The notes below the pieces were generated by a model that saw nothing but the letters and a program-made list of their open reading frames with translations, did no database searches and was not told the DNA's origin. Of a stretch of 34,368 nucleotides of DNA, positions 10,647-18,477 are shown piece by piece. Positions within the stretch are counted from its first letter, which is position 1. Each line of letters opens with the position of its first letter. The DNA comes from Buchnera aphidicola (Greenidea ficicola) (GTDB taxonomy: Bacteria; Pseudomonadota; Gammaproteobacteria; Enterobacterales; Enterobacteriaceae), in contig NZ_CP135012.1 in the NCBI RefSeq assembly GCF_039386055.1, positions 340,274 to 374,641 of the forward strand, given 5' to 3'. The translations under genes and the position numbers were made by a program.

Positions 10647-11117
10647 TTACCAACGATAATGCGCAAAAGCCTTATTAGCTTCAGCCATTCTATGTAATTC
10701 TTCTTTTTTTCGAACAGCATTTCCTTTATTTTCTATAGAATCTAATAATTCATTTTGTAAACGTAAAACCATAGATTTATCCAATCTTTTTCTAGCAGCT
10801 TCTATAATCCATCTCATCGCTAAAGTATTTCTTCTAACAGGACGAACTTCAACTGGTACTTGATAAGTAGAACCACCAACTCTTCTAGATTTTACTTCTA
10901 CAACAGGTCTTACATTTTCCAACGCTAATTCAAAAACTTCTAACTCTTTTTTTTTTAATTTTTTTGATAAAAAATTTAAAGCAGAATATATAATAAATTC
11001 AGAAATAGATTTTTTACCATGAACCATTAATATATTAATAAATTTAGCTAAAAGATCTGAAGAAAATTTTGGATCTGGTAATATTTTTCGTGAAGTAATA
11101 ACTCTTCTTCTAGGCAT
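10647..11117 (-). CDS. rpsG: 30S ribosomal protein S7
   Basis: S7 nucleates assembly of the 30S head and lies at the E site. The 156-residue product begins [18 protein letters not shown] and has the signature [18 protein letters not shown] followed by [10 protein letters not shown]; the end is [15 protein letters not shown]. In E. coli S7 represses its own operon through a structured rpsL-rpsG spacer of about 100 bases; here that spacer is only 47 bases of AT-rich sequence with no visible stem, so this control is probably absent. Confidence 0.98.
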   Translation of the reverse strand: MPRRRVITSRKILPDPKFSSDLLAKFINILMVHGKKSISEFIIYSALNFLSKKLKKKELEVFELALENVRPVVEVKSRRVGGSTYQVPVEVRPVRRNTLAMRWIIEAARKRLDKSMVLRLQNELLDSIENKGNAVRKKEELHRMAEANKAFAHYRW

Positions 11118-11164
11118 ATATCAAACCCCAATAAAAAAAATATAATTATTTAAATAAAAAAAAA

Positions 11165-11539
11165 CTATTTTTTACTTTTTTTTACTCCATATTTAGAACG
11201 ACCTTGATTACGTTTCTTAACACCAGCACAATCTAAAGCTCCTCTTATTACATGATATCTAACACCTGGTAAATCTTTAACACGACCACCTCTAATTAAA
11301 ATTACAGAATGTTCTTGTAAATTATGACCTTCTCCTCCTATATAAGAAGTAACTTCATAACCATTAGTTAAACGAACTCTACAAACTTTACGTAAAGCAG
11401 AATTAGGTTTTTTAGGAGTAGTAGTATAAACACGTATACAAACACCTCTTTTTTGAGGACAATTATTTAAAGCTGGAACATTAGTTTTTATAAATTTTCT
11501 TAAACGAGATTTTCTAACTAATTGATTTACTGTAGACAT
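11165..11539 (-). CDS. rpsL: 30S ribosomal protein S12
   Basis: S12 sits at the decoding centre. The 124-residue product is nearly identical to E. coli in its core: [20 protein letters not shown], then [18 protein letters not shown] and [11 protein letters not shown]. Lys43 and Lys88 (counting Met), the sites of most streptomycin-resistance changes, are both wild type, and Asp89, the methylthiolation target of RimO, is present. It follows tusB by 28 bases, as in the enterobacterial tusDCB-rpsL-rpsG-fusA order. Confidence 0.99.
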   Translation of the reverse strand: MSTVNQLVRKSRLRKFIKTNVPALNNCPQKRGVCIRVYTTTPKKPNSALRKVCRVRLTNGYEVTSYIGGEGHNLQEHSVILIRGGRVKDLPGVRYHVIRGALDCAGVKKRNQGRSKYGVKKSKK

Positions 11540-11567
11540 ATATTTACCTCAAAAATATAAAATAATA

Positions 11568-11858
11568 TTACCAACTAATTTGTTTTTTGTTCTTAACAGT
11601 TAAAAAAACAAATTGTTCATAATTAATAACAAAAAAAATACTAGAAATATTCTTTCTAAATCCTCTAGCTAATAAATCTTCTTCTAATACATATAAATTT
11701 TTTGTTAATGATTTAATTAATTTAATAAAATAATTATTTTTTAAAGAAATAATAACACCATCTTGAATAGCTAAAAAATCATCAAAAAAATCAATCATTT
11801 TAGAAAATCTATTGATATTATTATTTTTAAAAGGAGAATTCATAAGAATATGTAACAA
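11568..11858 (-). CDS. tusB: Sulfur relay protein TusB
   Basis: TusB is part of the TusBCD hexamer that passes persulfide sulfur from TusA to TusE and on to MnmA for 2-thiouridine at the wobble base of tRNA Lys, Glu and Gln. The 96-residue product (E. coli 95) aligns end to end: MLHILMNSPF start, LLARGF-type motif (EEDLLARGF, about residue 58) and an ISW ending. TusB is a structural subunit without an active cysteine. It lies between tusC (11 bases) and rpsL (28 bases) and is likely cotranscribed with both. Confidence 0.93.
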   Translation of the reverse strand: MLHILMNSPFKNNNINRFSKMIDFFDDFLAIQDGVIISLKNNYFIKLIKSLTKNLYVLEEDLLARGFRKNISSIFFVINYEQFVFLTVKNKKQISW

Positions 11859-11869
11859 ATTTAAACCCC

Positions 11870-12235
11870 TTAAAATTTTAAAATATGATCATGAAATTTT
11901 ATTTTTTTTTTTAAAAAAAAATTATTTAAAAAAATAACATTAATTAAATAATTAAAATTTTTATTTAAACCTCTTTCTTTTAAAGAATCTAAACAACAAT
12001 AAAAATTATTAATTTTATATAAAGAAAATAATATCTTAAAAGCATTAACATAATTTTTAGATAATATATATTTAGGATTTTGATTAATAAATAATTGAAA
12101 AATACCATCATCTAAAAAAAATAAAGATATTTTTGTACAAACAGAAATTGATAAAACAAGATCTAGCGTTTCTCTACCATAACTATTTCCATGAGGAGCA
12201 TAAGAAAATATTAAAGCTATAGATTTTTTATTCAT
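11870..12235 (-). CDS. tusC: Sulfur relay protein TusC
   Basis: TusC is the second DsrEF-like subunit of the TusBCD sulfur-transfer complex for tRNA 2-thiolation. The 121-residue product (E. coli 119) keeps SYAPHGNSYGRETLDLVLS near residue 11, the FFLDDGIFQL segment near 39 and SLKERGL near 84, and ends HDHILKF as the E. coli protein ends in YDVILRF. It is separated from tusD by only three bases. The C-terminal third is more Asn, Phe and Lys rich than the rest. Confidence 0.94.
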   Translation of the reverse strand: MNKKSIALIFSYAPHGNSYGRETLDLVLSISVCTKISLFFLDDGIFQLFINQNPKYILSKNYVNAFKILFSLYKINNFYCCLDSLKERGLNKNFNYLINVIFLNNFFLKKKIKFHDHILKF

Positions 12236-12238
12236 ATT

Positions 12239-12610
12239 TTAAAATTGAATTACTCTATCACATTTATTAATACAAAAACCTAATTTCATTAATCCAGTTA
12301 ATTTAAAACAACTACTTATATTAGAATATTTTTTTTTAATATTTTTAATAACCCCTCTTCTCATAGCTGCGCTATAACATAAATTAAGTTTAACATTATA
12401 ATTAACATATAAATCTTTCCAAGCTTGTAAAATATTAAATTCATCATTATTAGGAGAAATTAAATTATTTGCATTTAAAACACCATCAAAATGAAAAAAA
12501 ATACTATACAATATATGCCCCAATTTAATAACCGATTTAGAAAATAAAAAACTAGTATTAGAATTTTGAGTTCCGTAAGGAGGACCTGTAACAATAATTA
12601 AATATTTCAT
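12239..12610 (-). CDS. tusD: Sulfur relay protein TusD
   Basis: TusD holds the active-site cysteine of the TusBCD complex, which receives sulfur from TusA. The start at 12610 gives MKYLIIVTGPPYGTQ and 123 residues; a TTG five codons upstream would overrun the AGG ribosome binding site. Cys78 (LNLCYSAAMRRGV) lies at the same position as the functional Cys78 of E. coli, and the ending CDRVIQF matches CDRVVQF. It is the first gene of the long minus-strand run and diverges from tsgA with 149 bases between them. Confidence 0.95.
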   Translation of the reverse strand: MKYLIIVTGPPYGTQNSNTSFLFSKSVIKLGHILYSIFFHFDGVLNANNLISPNNDEFNILQAWKDLYVNYNVKLNLCYSAAMRRGVIKNIKKKYSNISSCFKLTGLMKLGFCINKCDRVIQF

Positions 12611-12687
12611 TAAAAACCTAATCAAATAAAATAAATTTAAAAAAAAATTTTTTAAAAAAAAAAATAAATATTTTTATATTTAATAAT

Positions 12688-12717
12688 ACTATAAATAATA
12701 AAATAAAATAAAGTAAA
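12688..12717 (-). promoter_or_regulatory. Candidate sigma-70 promoter for tusDCB-rpsL
   Basis: On the minus strand this region reads TTTACT (revcomp of 12712 to 12717), an 18-base spacer, then TATAGT (revcomp of 12688 to 12693). The elements fit a sigma-70 promoter with a start near 12680, about 70 bases before the tusD ATG. The sequence around it is almost pure A and T, so matches to a -10 box arise easily; the -35 match and spacing are what raise this one above background. It is the only non-coding gap above 100 bases upstream of the str group. Confidence 0.3.
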
Positions 12718-12759
12718 ATATTTAAAAATAATTTTATAAAAAAAAATAAAGGTTTTATC

Positions 12760-13908
12760 ATGAAAAAATTTAACAAAATAGGAATAACAATTATAAGTTT
12801 TCTATCTTATTTTTATATTGGATCATTAGTAGTTGTAACAGGTATAATAATGAATCAAATTGCAAAATATTTTCATTATTCCATATCTGAAATCAGCAAC
12901 ATATTTACTTTTTTAAATTTTGGAATTTTAATAGGAATTATTATAAATTATTGGAGTATAAAAAAAATAAAAATAAAACAACAAATCACTATTAGTTTTA
13001 TTTTAAATATATTTTCTTTAATAATATTATATTATTGTAAAAATATAATAATATTTTCTTTTATAATATTTATTTTTGGTGTAATCAGTGGAATGATAAT
13101 GTCTATTGGAACTTTTTTAATAACTAATTTATATAAAAAATATCAAAGAAATTCAATGTTATTAATAACAGATTCTTTTTTTAGTATAGCTGGAATAATT
13201 TTTCCTTTAATTTATACATTTTTATTAAAAAAAAACTACTCATGGTATTATATTTATATAATTATTAATATTATTTATATTAAAATATTTATATTATCTA
13301 ATTTCATAAAATTTCCAATATATAAAAAACAAAAAAATAAAAAAAAAAAAATAAAAATAAATAAAAATATAATTTTATTATTTTTTTCAGCTTTATTATA
13401 TATATTAGGACAATTAAGTTTTATTTCATGGATACCATCATATATTACTAATAATTTAAATTTAAACATTTTACAAGCTAGTAAAATAATAAGTTTATTT
13501 TGGACAAGTTATATGATAGGAATGTGGTTTTTTAGTTTAATAATTAAAAAAATTGAAATTAAAAAATTAATTTCAATTTTACTTTTTATTTCAACTATAT
13601 TAATTTTTTTATTTAATAACATTAAAAATTATCAATTATTAAAAATAATAATAATAAAATTAGGTTTTTTTTCAAGTGCTATCTATACTAGTTTAATTAC
13701 ATTAATTTCTTTAGAAACAAAAAAACCATCACCAAAATTAATTAATTTAATGTTATTATTTGGTACAATAGGAACTTTATTAACCTTTATAATATCTTCT
13801 CCAATAGTAAAAAAATACGGAATTCATAATTCTTTAATATTTTCAAATATAATATATTTTATTGTATTTAACTTAATACTATTACTTATATATTTTAAAA
13901 AAAAATAA
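12760..13908 (+). CDS. tsgA: MFS-type transporter TsgA
   Basis: This is a major facilitator superfamily inner-membrane protein of unknown substrate; the name comes from the Salmonella tellurite- and selenite-induced gene. The 382-residue product has about twelve hydrophobic segments and aligns along its length with enterobacterial TsgA: ISFLSYFYIGSLVVVTGIIM at the start, GMIMSIGTFLITNLY, DSFFSIAGIIFPL, YILGQLSFISWIPSY and LGFFSSAIYTSLITL. An AAAGG ribosome binding site precedes the ATG. It is the only plus-strand gene in the first half, diverging from tusD and ending three bases from the trpS stop. The family is clear, the transported compound is not. Confidence 0.92.
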   Translation: MKKFNKIGITIISFLSYFYIGSLVVVTGIIMNQIAKYFHYSISEISNIFTFLNFGILIGIIINYWSIKKIKIKQQITISFILNIFSLIILYYCKNIIIFSFIIFIFGVISGMIMSIGTFLITNLYKKYQRNSMLLITDSFFSIAGIIFPLIYTFLLKKNYSWYYIYIIINIIYIKIFILSNFIKFPIYKKQKNKKKKIKINKNIILLFFSALLYILGQLSFISWIPSYITNNLNLNILQASKIISLFWTSYMIGMWFFSLIIKKIEIKKLISILLFISTILIFLFNNIKNYQLLKIIIIKLGFFSSAIYTSLITLISLETKKPSPKLINLMLLFGTIGTLLTFIISSPIVKKYGIHNSLIFSNIIYFIVFNLILLLIYFKKK

Positions 13909-13911
13909 ATT

Positions 13912-14904
13912 TTAAAAAATATTAATCGCTTTATAAACTTTATATAAAGTTTTTTTAGCTATTAATTTTGCTTTTAAAGCTCCTTTATTTAATATATTTA
14001 TTAAATAAGATTCATTTTTTCTATACATCCAATATTTTTTTTGTAATTTTATTAAAAATTTTAAAACAACATCAGATAATCTTTCTTTTAAAAAACTATA
14101 TTTTTTTTTAAAAAAAAAATTTTCTAAAGTAATAATATTTTTATTAGTTAATTCAGAAAAAATAACTAACAAATTAGATATACCTGGTTTTTTTTTTTTA
14201 TCATAATAAATAAAAGAAGGATTATCAGAATCAGTAACAGATCTTTTTATTTTATCAACAACACAATTTAAATTGTCCAACAAAAATATTACATTATTTT
14301 TATTAATATCTGATTTAGACATTTTTTTACATGGTTCTAATAATGACATAATTTTAGAACCATATTTTAATGTTAAAAAATTAGGTAAAGTAAAAATAGA
14401 TCCATAAATTTTATTAAAACGAGTAACTATATTCCTTGTAAATTCAAGATGTTGAATTTGATCTTTTCCTATCGGAACAATATTAGTATTATATAAAATG
14501 ATATCTGAAGCCATTAATAATGGATAATTTAACAAACTACTACCAACTTTATACCCTTCCGTTATTTTACTTTTAAATTGAGTCATTCTCATCAATTCTG
14601 AAACATTAGTAAAATAATTTAAAATCCATTGTAATTGTGTATGCTCATAAACATCTGATTGTTTAAAAATAATACTTTTATTAGGATCAATACCTGCAGC
14701 TAAATATATAGATAAAGTATCTAAAGTACAATTATTTAAAAATATATCTTTACTATTATTTAACGCATGTAAATCTGCAATACAATATAAACAATTATAA
14801 TTATTTTGTAATTCAATCCATTTCTTAATAACACCAATATAATTTCCAATGGTTAAATCACCAGAAGGTCTTATAGCACTAAAAACAACAGATTTTTTTT
14901 TCAT
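13912..14904 (-). CDS. trpS: Tryptophanyl-tRNA synthetase
   Basis: Class I synthetase that charges tRNA-Trp. The start at the ATG at 14904 gives 330 residues (E. coli 334); a TTG four codons upstream is less likely. The HIGH-equivalent is TIGN at residues 18 to 21 and the KMSKS loop (EPCKKMSKSD) is near residue 197. The dimer-core motif ASDIILYNTNIVPIGKDQIQHLE is intact. It follows rpe by 38 bases and meets tsgA tail to tail, leaving three bases between stop codons. Confidence 0.97.
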   Translation of the reverse strand: MKKKSVVFSAIRPSGDLTIGNYIGVIKKWIELQNNYNCLYCIADLHALNNSKDIFLNNCTLDTLSIYLAAGIDPNKSIIFKQSDVYEHTQLQWILNYFTNVSELMRMTQFKSKITEGYKVGSSLLNYPLLMASDIILYNTNIVPIGKDQIQHLEFTRNIVTRFNKIYGSIFTLPNFLTLKYGSKIMSLLEPCKKMSKSDINKNNVIFLLDNLNCVVDKIKRSVTDSDNPSFIYYDKKKKPGISNLLVIFSELTNKNIITLENFFFKKKYSFLKERLSDVVLKFLIKLQKKYWMYRKNESYLINILNKGALKAKLIAKKTLYKVYKAINIF

Positions 14905-14942
14905 AAATAATACCAACTATGGTTTTAAATAATATAAAATTA

Positions 14943-15623
14943 TCAAATATTCTTATAAAAATTATTTAATTTTAATTTAATTTTTTTAACAATATCATAA
15001 ACATTAATATTATTAAAAATAGCAGAACCCATAACTAAAATATTAGCTCCAGATAAAATAACATCATTTATATTATCAATATTAATACCCCCATCTACTT
15101 CTAAAAAAATATCATAATTACCTTTTGAAATTTTTTTTTTAACAATTTTTAATTTATTTAATGTAGATGGAATAAAACTTTGACCACCAAAACCAGGATT
15201 CACTGACATTAATAATATTAAATCTAATTTATCCATAACATATTCTAAAAAATTTATTGGTGTGGATGGATTTAAAGCTAATCCTGCTTTACAACCACAA
15301 TCTCTAATTAATTGTAAAGTATAATCAATATGTTCTGTTGATTCAGGATGAATAGTAATAAAATTAGCTCCAGCTTTTGCAAATTTAGGTATTAAAGAAT
15401 TAACAGGTTTTGCCATAATATGAACATCTATAGGAGCAGTAATATTATAATCTCTTAATGATTTTAAAACCATTGGTCCAATAGTTAAATTATCAACATA
15501 ATGATTATCCATAACATCAAAATGAATTAAATCAGCTCCAGCAGATAAAACTTTATTAATATCTTTTCCTAAACATGCAAAATTTGCAGATAAAATTGAA
15601 GGAGCCAATAAAATTTTATTCAT
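14943..15623 (-). CDS. rpe: Ribulose-phosphate 3-epimerase
   Basis: Interconverts ribulose 5-phosphate and xylulose 5-phosphate in the pentose phosphate pathway. The 226-residue TIM barrel (E. coli 225) has APSILSANF at the N terminus, metal ligands His34 and Asp36 in [10 protein letters not shown], His68 in DVHIM and Asp178 in LEVDGGIN, and the flexible loop [12 protein letters not shown] at 140 to 151. In enterobacteria it lies near aroK-aroB-dam and gph-trpS; here dam and gph are absent, leaving a compact aroK-aroB-rpe-trpS series on the minus strand. Confidence 0.97.
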   Translation of the reverse strand: MNKILLAPSILSANFACLGKDINKVLSAGADLIHFDVMDNHYVDNLTIGPMVLKSLRDYNITAPIDVHIMAKPVNSLIPKFAKAGANFITIHPESTEHIDYTLQLIRDCGCKAGLALNPSTPINFLEYVMDKLDLILLMSVNPGFGGQSFIPSTLNKLKIVKKKISKGNYDIFLEVDGGINIDNINDVILSGANILVMGSAIFNNINVYDIVKKIKLKLNNFYKNI

Positions 15624-15713
15624 TTTTTTCCCAATTATTATTTTAAAATTTTTAAAATAATATTATATTAATTAATTATAATAAAATTTTAAAAATTATT
15701 AAATCATAAAAAC

Positions 15714-16796
15714 TTATTTACATTTTTTTATTGCTGCAATAATAATATTTTTATTAATATTATTAAATATTTTTGCTTTTCCTAAAGATAAAGGTAATAT
15801 AAATTTTACTATTCCATTTGTATTTTTTTTATCACGAATAATATATGGAAAATATGAAAAATAAGAAACATCTTTAGGTAAATTTACTGGCAATCCAACT
15901 TTTTTTAATAAATTTATAATTCTATTCACAGAACTATGTTTTAAATAACCTAAAAATTCAGAAATATAAGAAGCAACAACCATTCCTAAAGAAACAGCTT
16001 CTCCATGTAACCATTTTTCATAATTAAAATATGATTCAATTGCATGACCAAAAGTATGACCAAAATTCAATAATGCTCTATTTCCATAATCAAATTCATC
16101 TGAAGAAATAATACTAGATTTTAGTTTACAACATTTTTTAATACAATACATTAAATATTTCTTTTTTAACTTTAAAATATTTAAAATATTATTTTCTAAC
16201 CATTTAAAAAATTTCTTATCAAAAATAATTGCATATTTTATAACTTCAGCTAATCCAGAAATTAATTGTTTTTTAGGTAAAGTTTTTAATATATTTAAAT
16301 CTATCCACACAGAAATAGGTTGCCAAAACGTTCCAATCATATTTTTTCCGAATTTATGATTTATTCCTGTTTTTCCTCCAATTGAAGCATCCACTTGCGA
16401 AAGTAAAGTTGTAGGAATTTGAATAAATTTTACCCCTCTTTGATAAATAGATGCAACAAAACCAGTGATATCTCCTATAACCCCCCCCCCTAAAGAAATT
16501 AAAGTAGTTTCTCTGGTATGTTTTTTTTTTAATAATTTTTTAATTATTAACTTTACTGTTTTAAAACTTTTAAATTTTTCATTATCTTTTATAATAATTT
16601 TATCAACTTTTATATTTAAAAAATTTAATAATTTTAAAATTTTTTTTTTATATAAATTAAATAAAAAAAAATTAGTAATTAATAAAACTTTTTTACCAAA
16701 TTTTAATTTATTAAAAATATTTTTTTTAATAAAAATATTAGAACCAATAAAAATTGAATAACTTCTATCATTTAAATTTACATCAATTTTTTTCAC
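15714..16796 (-). CDS. aroB: 3-dehydroquinate synthase
   Basis: Second step of the shikimate pathway, turning DAHP into 3-dehydroquinate with NAD and Zn. The 360-residue product (E. coli 362) has the glycine motif LGGGVIGD with Gly103 to Gly105, LLSQVDASIGGKTGIN (131 to 146), and the metal-binding NFGHTFGHAIES (about 247 to 258). The GGGV codons form an uninterrupted G10 on the coding strand (plus positions 16481 to 16490), striking in this base composition. It is five bases downstream of aroK and probably cotranscribed with it. The pathway feeds aromatic amino acid synthesis, a known service of Buchnera to its aphid host. Confidence 0.97.
   Translation of the reverse strand: MKKIDVNLNDRSYSIFIGSNIFIKKNIFNKLKFGKKVLLITNFFLFNLYKKKILKLLNFLNIKVDKIIIKDNEKFKSFKTVKLIIKKLLKKKHTRETTLISLGGGVIGDITGFVASIYQRGVKFIQIPTTLLSQVDASIGGKTGINHKFGKNMIGTFWQPISVWIDLNILKTLPKKQLISGLAEVIKYAIIFDKKFFKWLENNILNILKLKKKYLMYCIKKCCKLKSSIISSDEFDYGNRALLNFGHTFGHAIESYFNYEKWLHGEAVSLGMVVASYISEFLGYLKHSSVNRIINLLKKVGLPVNLPKDVSYFSYFPYIIRDKKNTNGIVKFILPLSLGKAKIFNNINKNIIIAAIKKCK
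16481..16490. repeat. Ten-base C/G homopolymer inside aroB
   Basis: Ten C in a row on the plus strand, surrounded by AT-rich sequence. On the coding strand they supply GGG GGG GGG and the first base of GTT. The reading frame is intact at exactly ten; nine or eleven would shift aroB after about residue 105. Confidence 0.9.
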
Positions 16797-16801
16797 TATA
16801 T

Positions 16802-17347
16802 TTACCTTTTATTAAAAAAAAAATTATTTTTTTCCAATAATTTTATAATTTTAAAAACAACAGACTTAACACTTTGTTCATCAGTACTTAACGTTATATC
16901 AGAAATTTTCTTATATAAAGGTTTTCTTATTTTTTTTAAATTTTCTAAAACTTCTCTTAAAGATACATTATTAACTTGTAATAATGGTCTTCTTTTATCC
17001 TTTTGAGTACGTAAAATTTGTTTAGAAATTGTAGTTTTTAAATATATTACTATTCCTCTAGAAGATAAAAATTTACTTATAGTATTAGAAAGTATAGATC
17101 CTCCTCCAGTAGCCAATATAATTCCTTTTTTTTGTGTTAATTCATCAATAATTTTTTTTTCTCTTTTTCTAAACCCAGATTCTCCTTCTACATCAAAAAC
17201 CCATCCAATATCAGCTCCAGTTCTTTTTTCTATCTCGCGATCAGAATCATAAAACTCCATATTAAGTTGTATAGACAACTGTTTTCCAATAGTACTTTTT
17301 CCTGCCCCCATAGGGCCAATTAAAAAAATATTTCGCTTTTCTACCAT
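16802..17347 (-). CDS. aroK: Shikimate kinase
   Basis: Phosphorylates shikimate at the 3-hydroxyl with ATP. The 181-residue product (E. coli AroK 173) has the P loop GPMGAGKST at residues 11 to 19, the shikimate-binding [13 protein letters not shown] around 32 to 44, the central GFRKREKK with the catalytic Arg, the GGG loop (LATGGGSIL, about 78 to 86) and the lid RRPLL near 117. The extra length is a Phe/Asn/Lys tail. It starts the aroK-aroB-rpe-trpS run; the 276 bases upstream contain an inverted repeat and the tRNA-Ser gene. Confidence 0.97.
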   Translation of the reverse strand: MVEKRNIFLIGPMGAGKSTIGKQLSIQLNMEFYDSDREIEKRTGADIGWVFDVEGESGFRKREKKIIDELTQKKGIILATGGGSILSNTISKFLSSRGIVIYLKTTISKQILRTQKDKRRPLLQVNNVSLREVLENLKKIRKPLYKKISDITLSTDEQSVKSVVFKIIKLLEKNNFFFNKR

Positions 17348-17388
17348 TTTTTTTTTTATATATTTTACAATAATAAAATTAATATTAC

Positions 17389-17408
17389 CCAGTAAAAAAA
17401 AATACTGG
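17389..17408. promoter_or_regulatory. Inverted repeat upstream of aroK
   Basis: CCAGTA (17389 to 17394) and TACTGG (17403 to 17408) form a perfect 6-bp inverted repeat with an eight-base A loop. It lies about 42 bases before the aroK start. In the aroK transcript it would be a C/G-capped hairpin with a U loop. It lacks a following U run, so it is not a classic terminator in either direction; an operator or leader hairpin is possible. The role is unknown. Confidence 0.35.
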
Positions 17409-17527
17409 AATAAAGAAAAAAATTTAACTAAATATATCTAATATACTTAAAATTAAATCCGAATAAATATTTTAAATAATTTTAAAATATAAAATTATTT
17501 AATTATAAAATACATTTTAATAAATAT

Positions 17528-17553
17528 TTGACATTAAAATGAAATAATATAAT
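17528..17553 (+). promoter_or_regulatory. Candidate promoter for tRNA-Ser
   Basis: A perfect TTGACA (17528 to 17533) is followed by TATAAT (17548 to 17553), about 70 bases before the tRNA-Ser. The spacer is only 14 bases, shorter than the usual 16 to 18, so the -10 element may instead be a weaker AT-rich hexamer a few bases further on. A complete TTGACA is rare in this sequence, which is why it is listed. Confidence 0.35.
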
Positions 17554-17623
17554 ATTTATTAATAAAACAATATAATTTTATCAAAAAAAAAATAAATATC
17601 AATATAAATTATTTTTTTTTTTT

Positions 17624-17708
17624 GGTGAGGTGCCCGAGAGGTTTAAGGGACATGCTTGGAAAGCATGCATACGGAAACGTATCAAGGGTTCGAATCCCTT
17701 CCTCGCCA
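17624..17708 (+). tRNA. tRNA-Ser (GGA anticodon)
   Basis: Reads UCC and UCU codons. The cloverleaf is complete: acceptor GGTGAGG pairs with CCTCGCC (one T-G pair), anticodon stem CATGC/GCATG encloses TTGGAAA with anticodon GGA, a long variable arm (TACG/CGTA stem) typical of tRNA-Ser is present, and the T arm has AAGGG TTCGAAT CCCTT. The base after the acceptor stem, the discriminator, is A, whereas E. coli tRNA-Ser has G. CCA is not encoded. Twelve T precede the first base directly. It points toward deoD, with 26 bases between. Confidence 0.96.
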
Positions 17709-17734
17709 AAAAAAATAAAATATAAATTAATTTA

Positions 17735-18436
17735 TTAAATTATTTCTAATGCTAATTTAATTAATTTATTAGAACATATTATTCTATCATTAATTGATAT
17801 TTTTTTATTATTTAATATATTATCAGAAACCATACAAATAGACAAAGCTTTTACTTTCATTTCTAATGCTATACTATACAAAGCAACTGTTTCCATATCT
17901 ATAGCTAAAATATTAAATTTACGCATAAAATCATAAACATCATTATTTGGTTCATAAAAAAAATCACTAGTAAAAAAATTACCTATAAAAACATCAATAC
18001 TTAATTTTTTTGAAAATTTTTTAGCTTTGTATAATAATTCAAAATCTGCAATAGCAGAAAAATCATAATTATTAAAACGTAATCTATTAATATTAGAATT
18101 TGTACAAGCACCCATACTAATTACAATATCATTCAAATTAATTTTTTTATTAATTGTTCCACAAGTTCCTATTCTAATAATTTTCTTTACATTATAATAT
18201 TGAATTAATTCTTGAACATATAATAAACAAGAAGGAATTCCAATACCATGACTCATAATAGAAATTTTTTTATTTTTATAATATCCAGTATATCCTAAAA
18301 TAAATCTAATTTCATTAATTTTAATAACATTTTTTAAATATTTTTTAGCAATATATTTAACTCTTTTAGGATCACCTGAAATTATCACTTTATCAGAAAA
18401 ATCATTTTTACAAGCATTAATATGAATAGTAGACAT
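17735..18436 (-). CDS. deoD: Purine nucleoside phosphorylase
   Basis: Splits purine (deoxy)nucleosides with phosphate into base and pentose 1-phosphate. The 233-residue product (E. coli 239) keeps active residues: His5, Arg44, the phosphate-binding region SGDPKR (20 to 25) and IRIGTCG (88 to 93), DMET (180 to 183), and the catalytic pair Asp205 in VSDNI and Arg218, spaced exactly as Asp204 and Arg217 of E. coli. It ends before the E. coli C-terminal tail. deoB lies 41 bases upstream in the same direction, so phosphorolysis and phosphopentomutase steps are made together. Confidence 0.96.
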   Translation of the reverse strand: MSTIHINACKNDFSDKVIISGDPKRVKYIAKKYLKNVIKINEIRFILGYTGYYKNKKISIMSHGIGIPSCLLYVQELIQYYNVKKIIRIGTCGTINKKINLNDIVISMGACTNSNINRLRFNNYDFSAIADFELLYKAKKFSKKLSIDVFIGNFFTSDFFYEPNNDVYDFMRKFNILAIDMETVALYSIALEMKVKALSICMVSDNILNNKKISINDRIICSNKLIKLALEII

Positions 18437-18477
18437 TTTATAAATAAAAACTCAAAATTATAAAAAAATAAAATAAT

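Noticed and set aside
12611-12759. Unannotated small gene in the tusD-tsgA gap
   Set aside because: The sequence is nearly pure A and T, with no credible start and ribosome binding site apart from those of the flanking genes; it is best read as promoter DNA.
13275-13469. Minus-strand open frame inside tsgA
   Set aside because: It is the antisense shadow of a membrane protein gene, low in complexity and without its own ribosome binding site or homology.
16465-16761. Plus-strand open frame inside aroB
   Set aside because: Antisense of a well-conserved enzyme; the translated sequence is Phe/Leu/Asn repeats from poly(T) and poly(A) codons.
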